DNA of 42,403 bases, from NCBI GenBank assembly GCA_019751945.1, contig JAIEMT010000024.1:1-42403 (forward strand). The letters are read 5' to 3'. Every line of letters begins with the position of its first letter. Within the stretch, counting starts at the first letter, position 1. This document shows positions 34,056 through 42,364 of the stretch, one piece after another. Both the position numbers and the translations under genes were made by a program. The notes under the pieces were generated by a model. The model was not told the DNA's origin. It did no database searches and saw nothing but the letters and a program-made list of their open reading frames with translations. This DNA comes from a bacterium (GTDB lineage: Bacteria > Bdellovibrionota > UBA1018).

Positions 34056-34092
34056 ATGATTCTGATGATGAGATGATCCCCGATCCAACTAC

Positions 34093-34115
34093 GGGAGGGC
34101 CATTTCGGCCCTCCC
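34093..34115. other. GC-rich hairpin downstream of VR
   Basis: GGGAGGGCC - ATTTC - GGCCCTCCC, a perfect 9-bp stem with a 5-nt loop, 29 bp beyond the 3' end of VR (- strand sense). DGR targets commonly carry a stem-loop just after VR that promotes homing; known ones lie closer and have 4-nt loops, so a terminator role for the target gene is also possible. Confidence 0.6.
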
Positions 34116-34144
34116 AAGCCTTCAATCGTCTAAGTGTAGCAAAA

Positions 34145-34289
34145 ACCACGCCCGGCGGCCGACACCAGCCTAGCGACCGACGCAGCGCACCGAGCCGCCG
34201 TCATCACGACTGCCGTAGCCGCTGCCACCATTACCGCCACCGAATACGCGCGCGAAATCCGGATCATAAGGATAGAGCGAAGCGGACCA
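34145..34289 (-). repeat. DGR variable repeat (VR)
   Basis: 145 bp, covering the last ~39 codons of the target gene plus ~26 bp after its stop. Against TR it shows 16 substitutions at template adenines (11 A-to-G, 5 A-to-T) and two G-to-T changes, one in the coding part and one in the GC-rich tail after the stop. Fifteen codons are altered, e.g. Asn to Tyr, Phe, Gly, Ser or Asp and Asp to Gly. Confidence 0.95.
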
Positions 34290-35537
34290 GAAGAAATGGC
34301 CGCCCATTTCGGGAACCACCTCGCGAATTCCATCTTTTTCCGCCTGCTCAAATTCTTCAATCGAGGGAAGCCCAAAAGCCTTCTCTTGGATTCCGGCGGA
34401 CGCTGCTTTTCCTTCTTTTGAAACGCACGCCATCTCTTTCTTTACCGTTTTCCCGTCCATCTCCACTGCGGCCTCGTAGCCCTTCCGCGGATACTGGGTA
34501 TCGTGCACATAGGTGCTCTCCAATCGATCTCCCCAGAGTTTTCCGGTATTGGAATCTTTCCAGACTTCTTTAAACTTTCTGGAGGTCGGATCGAGCTTTC
34601 GAGAGACCAAATTCCAAGGCACCCCTTTGCCTTTCTTTGAACTTCCCGGAAAAGCAGCGCAATCTTTGATGCGTGCATCGATTGTCACGCCACCGGCGAA
34701 CGCGGGAGAAATCCCAGGAATGCCGGGAGTCCAATGTCTCTCAAGCCAGGTCGTATCGGCTGGCGAAGCCGGCTTGCCTTCTTCAGGAGCCGCAGGGGCT
34801 TGCCGAGATCCATTGAGGGCTTCATCTGTTCCGCATTCCGGCTTGCTCCCGTCATATTGGCTGAGCAGCGTATAAATCGCTTGATCAGAATCCTTAACCG
34901 ACGAAACCTTCTTGAGCTCAGACGACGTGATTTTGTTGTCCACTAGGTCATCAATGATCCCGTTCACTTTTTTGATTGCACCACCCTTGCCTTGGCCTGC
35001 GCTTAACTCCGCACGAGCTTCTTTCAAAGCCTTCTCGGTCTCCTTTAAGTCAGCCGCGGATTGGGCATCGGTCCCCTGAGCTTCCTCAATAAATGATTTG
35101 ATCCGAGCCAGCTTAGCTTCCAATGCGTTCTTACGTTGCTCAAGCAGAGACTGCGGGGGCTTATCGGAGTTCACACGATAGGCTTTCACATCTTCGGGGG
35201 TCAATGGCTTGAGTGAATCGGCATCTCCCAGATAAAACGCGGATTGAAGCGCTCGCTTAAACGCTGCTACAGGGATTCGATTCTCAAGACCTACGGTCTT
35301 GCAATCCTCCCGTTTATAGTTCTTTACCTTGACATCCGGATAATCTTTTCCGCAATTCCTCACGACGATTTGATTCCCGTCCCGGTAATAAATCAGGAGC
35401 GATCCCCCTGGGCCCATCACACCTACGTCCGCAATCACGTTATTGCCAGGCGCCTTTGAGGAATTTTCAGCCATGACCTGCCCAGAACCGATCCAGAAAA
35501 CCGTCAATAAACCCACAATCGCCGCGATTTTTTTCAT
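34170..35537 (-). CDS. DGR target: exported protein with variable C-terminal domain
   Basis: 455-residue secreted or surface protein whose C-terminus is diversified by the DGR. Signal peptide 1-23 (ending QVMA, no lipobox). A soluble region follows, with a coiled coil at roughly 115-185 (LLEQRKNALEAKLARI, DLKETEKALKEARAEL). The C-terminal ~150 residues have the C-type-lectin/FGE-like pattern of DGR targets: HFFWSASLYPYDPD, a Gly/Tyr-rich variable loop, and the invariant end DGGSVRCVGR. The start at 35537 has an AGGGAGAGAG site; the frame is open to 35639. The Gly-rich VR loop suggests the present allele may be flexible. Binding partner unknown. Confidence 0.93.
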   Translation of the reverse strand: MKKIAAIVGLLTVFWIGSGQVMAENSSKAPGNNVIADVGVMGPGGSLLIYYRDGNQIVVRNCGKDYPDVKVKNYKREDCKTVGLENRIPVAAFKRALQSAFYLGDADSLKPLTPEDVKAYRVNSDKPPQSLLEQRKNALEAKLARIKSFIEEAQGTDAQSAADLKETEKALKEARAELSAGQGKGGAIKKVNGIIDDLVDNKITSSELKKVSSVKDSDQAIYTLLSQYDGSKPECGTDEALNGSRQAPAAPEEGKPASPADTTWLERHWTPGIPGISPAFAGGVTIDARIKDCAAFPGSSKKGKGVPWNLVSRKLDPTSRKFKEVWKDSNTGKLWGDRLESTYVHDTQYPRKGYEAAVEMDGKTVKKEMACVSKEGKAASAGIQEKAFGLPSIEEFEQAEKDGIREVVPEMGGHFFWSASLYPYDPDFARVFGGGNGGSGYGSRDDGGSVRCVGR

Positions 35538-35589
35538 CTTCTCTCTCCCTAATAGTGTCAATTCCGGGCAATATAAAACGCCCCAGATG

Positions 35590-35617
35590 ATTATCGGATA
35601 ATTTTGTTTCAAGACAA
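35590..35617 (-). promoter_or_regulatory. possible promoter of the DGR target gene
   Basis: On the - strand TTGTCT, 16-bp spacer, GATAAT, about 53 bp ahead of the target start. Consensus match only. Confidence 0.35.
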
Positions 35618-35694
35618 AGCCCAAAAAAACACCCGGCAATTTCTACCGTGACAAAATTTTTAGAGTTCTGATTCCCCGCTACTACTCCGTTCGT

Positions 35695-35928
35695 CTAATC
35701 GCGAGCTTTGTTGGATAGCATCAAGCAATCCATGGGTATCCGCACAAAAGAACAGAAAACCGCCCATTGAAGTACGGACGGAATCAACAGTCCCCTTTCC
35801 ATTTTACTGATACAGCTCTGGGAAATTTGAAGTTCTTGAGCCATCTCGATCTGAGTAAGATGGCGCCTCCTTCGCATGAGACGAAGGATTCTGGCAATGC
35901 GTCTTGATTGTAACTCATAGTTCTCCAT
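35695..35928 (-). CDS. Xre/Cro-type HTH regulator
   Basis: 77 residues, almost entirely one HTH_3 domain: IARILRLMRRRRHLTQIEMAQELQISQSCISKMERGL, with the recognition helix SQSCISKMERG. It lies between the DGR target gene and a divergent HTH gene, with an inverted-repeat operator in the gap, and is the best candidate repressor for the DGR element or the divergent gene. Same strand as the target gene but 157 bp away. Confidence 0.85.
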   Translation of the reverse strand: MENYELQSRRIARILRLMRRRRHLTQIEMAQELQISQSCISKMERGLLIPSVLQWAVFCSFVRIPMDCLMLSNKARD

Positions 35929-35960
35929 CAGCCAAATGTCTGTATAACTTGCATTCCAAC

Positions 35961-35992
35961 GGTTTACGATCGTAAATTCACGACCGTAAACC
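35961..35992. promoter_or_regulatory. inverted-repeat operator between divergent HTH genes
   Basis: GGTTTACGATCGT - AAATTC - ACGACCGTAAACC: 13-bp arms with one mismatch. The left half also contains the perfect palindrome TTTACGATCGTAAA. Position between two divergent regulator genes fits autoregulation. Confidence 0.7.
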
Positions 35993-36011
35993 TACTGATA
36001 GCCTAGTTTTT

Positions 36012-36230
36012 GTGGCGACTGAGCACAAAGACCCCTTGTCAATGATGCGAAAACAGGTCCTTGACCTAATCCTTGCGTCATATCCAACCGTTGAGCGGTT
36101 TTGTTGGGATAACGATCTCAGTAAAGCCACGGTGTCCAATTTTCTCCGCAGTAAAAAAGACTTCCAGGTCTCAACACTAAAGAAGATCGCGTCAGCCCTA
36201 AATAAGCGACTCACCATCCGACTCAGCTAA
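36012..36230 (+). CDS. small HTH DNA-binding protein
   Basis: 72 residues from a GTG at 36012; ATG codons at 36042/36045 would give 61-62 residues and no start has a clear ribosome-binding site. The sequence YPTVERFCWDNDLSKATVSNFLRSKKDFQVSTLKKIASAL is an Xre-like HTH with recognition helix SKATVSNFLRS. It diverges from the other HTH gene across the operator at 35961, forming a possible two-regulator switch. The following 36231-36590 holds no gene; it contains only a hairpin before the next start. Confidence 0.75.
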   Translation: MATEHKDPLSMMRKQVLDLILASYPTVERFCWDNDLSKATVSNFLRSKKDFQVSTLKKIASALNKRLTIRLS

Positions 36231-36560
36231 ATCACCACCCACGAGCTGCCCGTACAGGCAGGCTATGATCGTTTATGGATGATCCAACTTTCTGTTTAAG
36301 GCTTTTGACTCTCCCCCGGAATCAGATCGGACTCGCACAAGGCATCAACACGTCACGAGAGAAGGTGCTAGCATCCTGATTATTTTTGGTTTCCTGAGAG
36401 AAATATTCAAATTTAGGCAGTCCGGCTAGAAAATCCATAGTGTTACAACCGATTAGCGCAATACGCGCACTCTAGAGACAACTCTATTTTCCAAATCTGT
36501 AGACTTTCGCTTATAAATTAAGTGGACAATTTTTAGCCGCTCTGCAATACAGGCGAGCAT

Positions 36561-36576
36561 CCTAATGGATATTAGG
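36561..36576 (+). promoter_or_regulatory. hairpin touching the ribosome-binding site of the NtrC-type gene
   Basis: CCTAAT - GGAT - ATTAGG directly precedes AAGGGAC, the likely ribosome-binding site. Folding could modulate translation, or the dyad could be a protein-binding site. Weak evidence. Confidence 0.35.
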
Positions 36577-36590
36577 AAGGGACAAACGGG

Positions 36591-38042
36591 ATGGCTTTCA
36601 AAATCATGATTGTTGAGGATTGCAGGAGCTATAGGCAGCAACTCCTCCAAACCTTGGGTGCTTACGCAGAGCTGGATGCCTACCAAACTTTCGACACTGC
36701 AAAGGCGGCCATCGAAAAAAATATCTACGAAGTCTATGTCCTCGATAAACAGTTGCCGGACGGCATGGACGGTGAAGATCTCATTCCAGTCATTCGCACT
36801 GATAATCCAAACGCGATCATTATCATGCTCACGGCGGATAGCGACTACAACACCGCAAAGCGGTGTCTGGCCAAAGGGGCCGATGAGTACATCATCAAAG
36901 CGCCCAACATCGTTCCAGAGCTTCTGGTGCGAATTCCGATGTGCGCGGCGCGTGCGGCGACCGAACGCCAACTGAATGCGCTCCAAGATCAGATCAGGGA
37001 AGTGTTCAAATACGAAATTATTGGAAAGTCTCTCTTCACCTCCGAGCTCCGATCGAAAATATATTCGCTCAAAGGATCCCAGTCTCCCGTTCTCATCACA
37101 GGGGAAAGAGGTACCGGAAAAGAACTCGTAGCCCGCAGGGTTCACGCGATTGAAGACGGTCGCAGGCCTTTTGTCATCGTGAACTGCGCAGCGATTCCTG
37201 AGAATTTGATTGAAAGTGAACTTTTCGGATGTAAGCGAGGCGCTTTCACCGGTGCGGTGGCGGATCGGGCTGGAAAATTTGAGCTCGCACACAAAGGCGA
37301 TATTTTCCTCGATGAAATTGGAGAAATGCCGATCGGCGCGCAAGCAAAATTACTGCGCGTCATTCAAGACGGACAGTTTTTCCGCGTCGGAGGAGATAAA
37401 CCCATTCAGGTCAACTGTCGCGTCATCGCGGCCACAAATAAGGACCTGCCCGAGCTGGCCCGCCGACGCAAATTCCGCGATGACCTTTACGATCGCCTGA
37501 ACGTCATGCAATTCGTTCTAGCTCCACTCCGCGAGCGTCTCGAAGACATACCCGATCTCGCCCGCTTCTTATTGATCAAAGAGGGTGGCTCTCGTTTTAC
37601 AATTACTGAGCGAGCGATTAAGCGCCTGATGCAACATCGATGGCCCGGCAATATTCGTGAACTGGGAAACACGATTGAGCGAGCAAAGATTCTTGTTAAA
37701 CAGCGGGAATCCACCGAGGTCGACGCTGAGGACATCACTTTTGATCGCCCGCTAGGCGGTCCCGCTGCCGTCATCAGTCGCTTGGAGTTTGCACTTCCAA
37801 CAGAGATCCACGAGCTGACGCCCAGGAGTTTCGAAGAATTCAAGAAGATTGCCGAAAGAGAATATATCCGCAATGGACTTGAGCTCACAGACGGGCACGC
37901 GATGGATTTTGCTCAGCGGGTGGGTTTCAGCAAAGGGTTGATCTATAAAAAAATGTCCCAATTGGGCATTCCACGCCGGACATACGGACTCCGCACTGAG
38001 ACCGAGCCAGAAACTGAAAACTCTTCGGTAGATTTAGGATAG
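36591..38042 (+). CDS. NtrC-family sigma-54-dependent response regulator
   Basis: 483 residues in three domains. Receiver 1-120: acidic pair E9-D10, phospho-acceptor Asp52 (YVLDKQLPD), Thr81, Lys103. AAA+ domain ~140-370: Walker A GERGTGKE (171-178), the sigma-54-contacting GAFTGA (217-222), Walker B GDIFLDE (236-242), arginine finger region FRDDLYDRLNV. Fis-type HTH at the C-terminus (AMDFAQRVGFSKGLIYKKM). Intact GAFTGA means it should activate sigma-54 promoters. The next gene starts immediately after the stop, so it probably heads and controls this operon. No histidine kinase is seen in the window. Confidence 0.93.
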   Translation: MAFKIMIVEDCRSYRQQLLQTLGAYAELDAYQTFDTAKAAIEKNIYEVYVLDKQLPDGMDGEDLIPVIRTDNPNAIIIMLTADSDYNTAKRCLAKGADEYIIKAPNIVPELLVRIPMCAARAATERQLNALQDQIREVFKYEIIGKSLFTSELRSKIYSLKGSQSPVLITGERGTGKELVARRVHAIEDGRRPFVIVNCAAIPENLIESELFGCKRGAFTGAVADRAGKFELAHKGDIFLDEIGEMPIGAQAKLLRVIQDGQFFRVGGDKPIQVNCRVIAATNKDLPELARRRKFRDDLYDRLNVMQFVLAPLRERLEDIPDLARFLLIKEGGSRFTITERAIKRLMQHRWPGNIRELGNTIERAKILVKQRESTEVDAEDITFDRPLGGPAAVISRLEFALPTEIHELTPRSFEEFKKIAEREYIRNGLELTDGHAMDFAQRVGFSKGLIYKKMSQLGIPRRTYGLRTETEPETENSSVDLG

Positions 38043-39257
38043 GTGATCATGAATTTCTTAGAATTGTTGCCGCTTCATTTCGAATTTCCCGTTCGGACGG
38101 GTTTACGTTCCCTGCGAGGACTCACCTTTGATGATGTATCGATTCTGCCTGCCCGCACTAATGTTCGGCCCGATAAGGTGTCGGTCCAGTCCATAGTGCT
38201 GAAAGATTGCGCGGCTCCTGTCCCGGTATTTTCTGCTCCCATGCAAACGGTCTGGTCAATTCCACTCACATGTACTCTTGCGGAATTCGGTGCCATTGGT
38301 CCCATTACTCGTGATCTTTCTCTCCCAGATTTAGAAGCGGCCATCTCAGCAATTTCGTCTCATCTGATTGACCTGGCAAAATATCCACAGGCTGCGCATC
38401 GAAGGGGGCGCCCTGTGATCGTCGTCACAGCCTCGCCGTTCGACACGGCTAGGCTCGAGCTCCTAGTTTCTCATCCAGAAGTCGACTACATCCTGCTCGA
38501 TACGGTACATCCTTATAATGACGCCGTCATTGAAGTCGTAGAAAAGTTTTCAGCTATTGCGCCCCATCGGATCGCAATAGGCAATATCGCGACCGCCGAA
38601 GCCGCTGTGGAATTCTGCCGTTATCCCATCGCGGGGATCAAAGTAGGCCTTGGTCCTGGTTCTATTTGTACAACACGAGAAATATCTGGGATCGGAGTCC
38701 CTCAACTCGAGGCGATCGAGGAAGTTTCACGAGTGGCAAAAGAGTATGGAATTCCCGTGATCGCGGATGGGGGGATTCGCACCTGCGGAGACATTGCCAA
38801 GGCGCTGGCCGCGGGCGCGAGCTCCGTCATGATGGGAAGACTTTTTGCCGGAACGTTAGAAGCCGCTGGCGATGTTATCGAAAAAGACGGCGTGAAGTAT
38901 AAGTTTTATGCCGGGTCTCAATATCATTCGGTTGAGCTGGATTCAAATACTGGCAATCCGGCGCTCGATGATTTTATCAAAGACATTGCAACAGACCTTC
39001 GGGAACGCAATCACCGAGTGGAGGGAGTGTCTGGCCTCACACCATTGAGTGGCCCTGCAAAAGCGCTCCTTTTACAGATCTCTAGGTCTCTTGGGGCAAG
39101 CCTGGCTTTCACGGGAGCCAAGACTCTGAGTGAATTCCGCCAGAAGGCACGCTTTATTCAGATTTCTCAGGCGGCTTTTTACGAAGGGGGGGCCCACAGC
39201 CTTCCTGTGGTCACGCACAAGAACCAGTTTTTTGACTCACAATCGGAGGGCAAATGA
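38043..39257 (+). CDS. IMP dehydrogenase/GMP reductase-family enzyme, atypical flap
   Basis: 404-residue (beta/alpha)8-barrel protein of the GuaB/GuaC family. [12 protein letters not shown] at the N-terminus, [25 protein letters not shown] with catalytic Cys209, [20 protein letters not shown] and MMGRLFAGT are all family hallmarks. CBS domains are absent. The mobile flap differs: IMPDH has a SDRYFQ-type Arg-Tyr dyad and GMP reductase has its own motif, but here the segment is [17 protein letters not shown]. It may be a new specificity within purine metabolism. GTG at 38043 abuts the previous stop (AGGATAG); ATG at 38049 is an alternative. ATGA overlap with the permease gene. Confidence 0.85.
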   Translation: MIMNFLELLPLHFEFPVRTGLRSLRGLTFDDVSILPARTNVRPDKVSVQSIVLKDCAAPVPVFSAPMQTVWSIPLTCTLAEFGAIGPITRDLSLPDLEAAISAISSHLIDLAKYPQAAHRRGRPVIVVTASPFDTARLELLVSHPEVDYILLDTVHPYNDAVIEVVEKFSAIAPHRIAIGNIATAEAAVEFCRYPIAGIKVGLGPGSICTTREISGIGVPQLEAIEEVSRVAKEYGIPVIADGGIRTCGDIAKALAAGASSVMMGRLFAGTLEAAGDVIEKDGVKYKFYAGSQYHSVELDSNTGNPALDDFIKDIATDLRERNHRVEGVSGLTPLSGPAKALLLQISRSLGASLAFTGAKTLSEFRQKARFIQISQAAFYEGGAHSLPVVTHKNQFFDSQSEGK

Positions 39258-40156
39258 TTAAACGCTATTTCAAAAATGGAGCGGTCTTATCTTTACTCTC
39301 TTCCATGCTGTTTGCCACGCAGTTTCCACTCATCAAATTGGGATTGGGTCATATTCCTGCCCAATATGGAGCGATCTTGGAATGCCTATTCACGGGGTTG
39401 CTTTGCTTGATATCGGCACGACTGCTGGGACATTCCGTGAGGGTAATTTTCAACAAAGAGTTGGTGATTTCTGGCCTTCTCAATGCTGCTGGTTTGATTT
39501 TTCTGTTTGAAGGTCTCGCCCGAGTACATCCGGGAATCCTGGGATTGATCGGCCGTCTCTATTTTGTGTATGCGATGCTGATTTCTTACCTCTATTTTCA
39601 GGAACAACCCAATAGGCTTGAAATGTTCTTGATCGCACTGGCGATCCTGGGCGTTTTCTTGGTGTCTTTTCAAATGGGACAGACCGGCAGTACGAGTATC
39701 GGAAGCGCACTCGGAATCATTTTTGCTTTCCTCTACCCGGCACTTTTTGCGATTCAAAACGCTGTGATCAAGCCCATCGTGAAACGATTTGACACCTCGA
39801 CTGTTCTTCTGAACACGAAGGCATATGCACTGATCCCACTGTTGATATACGGGGTTCTACGTAACACGAGCGGAGAGAGCTCTTTTTCTCTCACGGGCGT
39901 GGGAATCATCTTTTGTTCAACTTTTCTATCCACCTTTCTGGGGTTATTGCTCTTTTACAAAGCACTTGCCATAGCTACGTTCCGTCTTGCGAATTTGATG
40001 AAAGCCGCGGAACCAGTCTTTGTGCTTTTATTCTCCTGCGTCCTATTTCCAGTCGCGCTGACGCCGCAGAATGTGATTGGGACACTCTTAATTCTGGCAT
40101 CAGTCGGATTCGTGGCTTTCACGCAACACTTGCAGGTTGCGGAACAGCGGAGGTAA
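39254..40156 (+). CDS. EamA/DMT-family permease
   Basis: 300-residue inner-membrane protein with about ten hydrophobic segments in two EamA repeats (first about 10-140, second about 155-290). Typical features are FATQFPLIKLGLGHIPA at TM1-2, and the closing RLANLMKAAEPVFVLLFSC. The family moves metabolites including amino acids and nucleosides or purines. Flanked by two purine enzymes, a purine base or nucleoside is a reasonable guess, not shown. ATGA overlap with the upstream gene; 6 nt gap to the adenosine deaminase gene. Confidence 0.87.
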   Translation: MIKRYFKNGAVLSLLSSMLFATQFPLIKLGLGHIPAQYGAILECLFTGLLCLISARLLGHSVRVIFNKELVISGLLNAAGLIFLFEGLARVHPGILGLIGRLYFVYAMLISYLYFQEQPNRLEMFLIALAILGVFLVSFQMGQTGSTSIGSALGIIFAFLYPALFAIQNAVIKPIVKRFDTSTVLLNTKAYALIPLLIYGVLRNTSGESSFSLTGVGIIFCSTFLSTFLGLLLFYKALAIATFRLANLMKAAEPVFVLLFSCVLFPVALTPQNVIGTLLILASVGFVAFTQHLQVAEQRR

Positions 40157-40162
40157 CCGACC

Positions 40163-41137
40163 GTGACCACACAATTCGCAAAACTGGCGACGCATGATCT
40201 CCACTTCCACTATGATGGGAGCATATCGCGTGAAGTCGTGCGAGCCGCCTTCAGCGATGAAATCGGGGTGAAGTACGCCAAAGCTCGTGTCGAACGGACG
40301 CTCATCAACGAGCCTGTCAAAAACCCTGACGATTTTTTCGCTATCTTTCAACAAGTCATGAAGATTTTTAATTTAACAGACGACATTCAACCTATTTTGG
40401 AGGCACAGCTTGAACTCGCCGCCCGGGATGGACTCAAGCATCTCGATTACAGATTTGGCTGTGGAGCCCTCAATTCTCGGTTTGGGCTCTCAGAAGGTTC
40501 GGTACTTGATCGTTTTCAAATCGCAGTTTCTCACGCAAATGTTCTCGGCCTCGATGTTTGTCCCACACTCTGCTTCTCCCGGCATGAATCCAAGGATCGT
40601 GCTGATCATCTGATGAATTTTGTTCTTGAGAATGAGGAATTCGTTAGAGCCATTGACTTGGAAGGCCCAGAAGGTCCAAACACCACGGCGTCTTTCGGAC
40701 CTATCTTTAGAAAACTTAAAGACGCGGGTCTCCGTATCACCATCCATGCAGGAGAATTTTCGTCCTCCGAGTCCATTTGGCAAGCAATCGATGATTGTGG
40801 AGCCGAGAGAATAGGACATGGATTTTCAGCCGCAACCGATTCAGAATTACTCCGCCGACTCGCAAAGGATCAGATTGCAGTGGAGGTCTGCTTGACCAGC
40901 AATTACCTCATGGGGCTTTGTTCAGATTTGAAATCCCATCCCTTTCTCAAGTTTCTTGAAGCGGGCATTCCGGTCGTTCTGTGCACGGATGATCAGGCCA
41001 TCTTTCAGACGACTCTGGCAAGGGAATATGAAAAGGCAGATGAAATTCTTCGATCCGCCAAGCTCAACAGTCAGTCTATCTTGAAGGCTATTTCTGAAAA
41101 CAGTCGTCGCTTTGCGTTTTCTGAGGTGCTTGTATGA
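40163..41137 (+). CDS. adenosine deaminase-family protein
   Basis: 324-residue (beta/alpha)8 zinc hydrolase. Metal and substrate residues: H14 and H16 in HDLHFHYDGS (Tyr replaces the usual Leu), IDLEGPEG, ITIHAGE (zinc His and catalytic Glu), RIGHGF, VEVCLTSN and VLCTDDQA (Asp-Asp). Expected reaction: adenosine to inosine, or deamination of a related purine. The GTG start has GGAGG 8-9 nt upstream. The stop overlaps the binding-protein gene (ATGA). With the IMPDH/GMPR-like enzyme it suggests interconversion of adenine, inosine and guanine compounds. Confidence 0.9.
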   Translation: MTTQFAKLATHDLHFHYDGSISREVVRAAFSDEIGVKYAKARVERTLINEPVKNPDDFFAIFQQVMKIFNLTDDIQPILEAQLELAARDGLKHLDYRFGCGALNSRFGLSEGSVLDRFQIAVSHANVLGLDVCPTLCFSRHESKDRADHLMNFVLENEEFVRAIDLEGPEGPNTTASFGPIFRKLKDAGLRITIHAGEFSSSESIWQAIDDCGAERIGHGFSAATDSELLRRLAKDQIAVEVCLTSNYLMGLCSDLKSHPFLKFLEAGIPVVLCTDDQAIFQTTLAREYEKADEILRSAKLNSQSILKAISENSRRFAFSEVLV

Positions 41138-42249
41138 TCAAAGGCCTCTGGTTGTCCATTTTTCTTGCGACTACTGCCATGGCATCCCTTCAGAAAAATA
41201 TTCGTGTAGGGCTGATCATTCCGGAGACCAGACAGGATCATGTCACTTCCAACCCGTGGGGAGTGCAACAACGGCGCGGCTTTGAATTAGCTCTAAACGA
41301 CGTTAAGAATTTATCTTTGGAGATCCAAGACAATTCCGAGTCTGCTCTTTTGGCGAAAGAGAAGGCAGCAGAGTTCGTGAAGAAGGATTTCGATTTGGTT
41401 GCGGGGCTGAGTTACAGCGATCAAGCAATTGCGGTAAAACAACAAACATCCCCCGCTGGGATTCCCTACCTGACAGTATTTGGTACCGCTGAGGCTCTTT
41501 TTGACAAAGAAAAATCGGTCTTCACAATGGCCATACCTAATGACGCCCAGGTGGCTGATTTGACCCGCTATCTGTCCGGTTTTCCTGATATTCGCAAAAC
41601 TGGAGTCGCACTCATCGTAGCCAGGAACTGCGAATACTGTGTCGATATGGAAAGAGAACTCAAGTCGTCATTGAAAAAACAAGGAATCCCAATCACTCAG
41701 TACCCAGACCTCCTCAAAAATAGGCCCGTTCCGCATGATTACTTCGAACATCTGGGGCTCGCTAAATACATCGTCCCACTCGCTTACGAGGTCGAGGGAC
41801 TCAGTGTGATAAACGCCTTAGTCAAACGAAGGTATCATGGACTTCTTTTGGGGGGCGACTCATGGAGCACTCAAACTCTCCAAGTCGCAAACAACCTGGG
41901 ACTTCTTCGATCTATTTGCCTGGTTAATACTGTTCCCTATGATGTGACCAGTCGCTCAGCTAAAAATAAAAAATTCGTGCGCGACTACAAAGCCAAGTAC
42001 GGTGAGATGCCAACCGATGTTGCGGCGCTGTCGTACGACGCGGGTTTAGCTATTGTTCAAGTGGCTCAACGATGCGAGGCAGCCAGCAAAAGAAAAGAGT
42101 GCCTAGCCAATGCAATGGCTCACCTACGATTTGAAGGGGTGTCTGGCAATGTGCGGTTTTCATCAAACGGTAAGAGACTAGGACCAAGAATACTGCTCAA
42201 ATCCAGTACCTGTGCCTCTGTGGAGAAAGAATATGACTTTCACCAATAA
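41134..42249 (+). CDS. periplasmic ligand-binding protein (LivK/Peripla_BP_6-like)
   Basis: 371 residues with a signal peptide of ~18 (TTAMA) and a type I periplasmic-binding fold: IRVGLIIPETRQ, RRGFELALNDV, DLVAGLSYSDQAIAVKQQ, HGLLLGGDSWS and the C-terminal FEGVSGNVRFSSNGKRLG, typical of branched-chain amino acid or amide/urea receptors. No ABC permease or ATPase genes are visible, so it may feed a sensor kinase rather than a transporter. A Cys pair (NCEYC) and two more near the C-terminus occur. It overlaps the previous and next genes. Confidence 0.87.
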   Translation: MIKGLWLSIFLATTAMASLQKNIRVGLIIPETRQDHVTSNPWGVQQRRGFELALNDVKNLSLEIQDNSESALLAKEKAAEFVKKDFDLVAGLSYSDQAIAVKQQTSPAGIPYLTVFGTAEALFDKEKSVFTMAIPNDAQVADLTRYLSGFPDIRKTGVALIVARNCEYCVDMERELKSSLKKQGIPITQYPDLLKNRPVPHDYFEHLGLAKYIVPLAYEVEGLSVINALVKRRYHGLLLGGDSWSTQTLQVANNLGLLRSICLVNTVPYDVTSRSAKNKKFVRDYKAKYGEMPTDVAALSYDAGLAIVQVAQRCEAASKRKECLANAMAHLRFEGVSGNVRFSSNGKRLGPRILLKSSTCASVEKEYDFHQ

Positions 42250-42364
42250 GAGCAACGGCATTCAAGACATTTTGAACCGTGGGATTTTTATTTCCCTCTG
42301 TCTGTCTCTGCTCTTGGGCAGTGGCGTTGGCGGAGTGCTAAACTTAGTTGAAATTGCAGCATGA
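42233..42364 (+). CDS. 43-residue single-span membrane peptide
   Basis: ATG at 42233 preceded by GGAG 8 nt upstream, starting inside the 3' end of the binding-protein gene. Residues ~16-38 (GIFISLCLSLLLGSGVG and on) form one hydrophobic helix after a polar N-terminus. The TGA overlaps the next ATG (ATGA), so it is embedded in a translationally coupled chain. It may be a small subunit bridging the receptor to the next protein; no family recognised. Confidence 0.65.
   Translation: MTFTNKSNGIQDILNRGIFISLCLSLLLGSGVGGVLNLVEIAA

Larger units (their letters stand above)
32024..35537. mobile_element. diversity-generating retroelement (DGR) cassette
   Basis: All parts of a DGR are present: a reverse transcriptase with DGR-type motifs (+ strand), a template repeat, an accessory Avd protein, and a target gene ending in the variable repeat (the last three on the - strand). 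TR and VR have the same 145-bp length, and 16 of their 18 differences are at adenines of the - strand of TR. The order target/VR - avd - TR matches the Bordetella phage cassette, but the RT gene is inverted. Confidence 0.95.

Noticed and set aside
36453..37343. 296-codon ORF opposite the NtrC-type regulator
   Set aside because: Shadow frame; the plus strand encodes intact receiver and AAA+ motifs.
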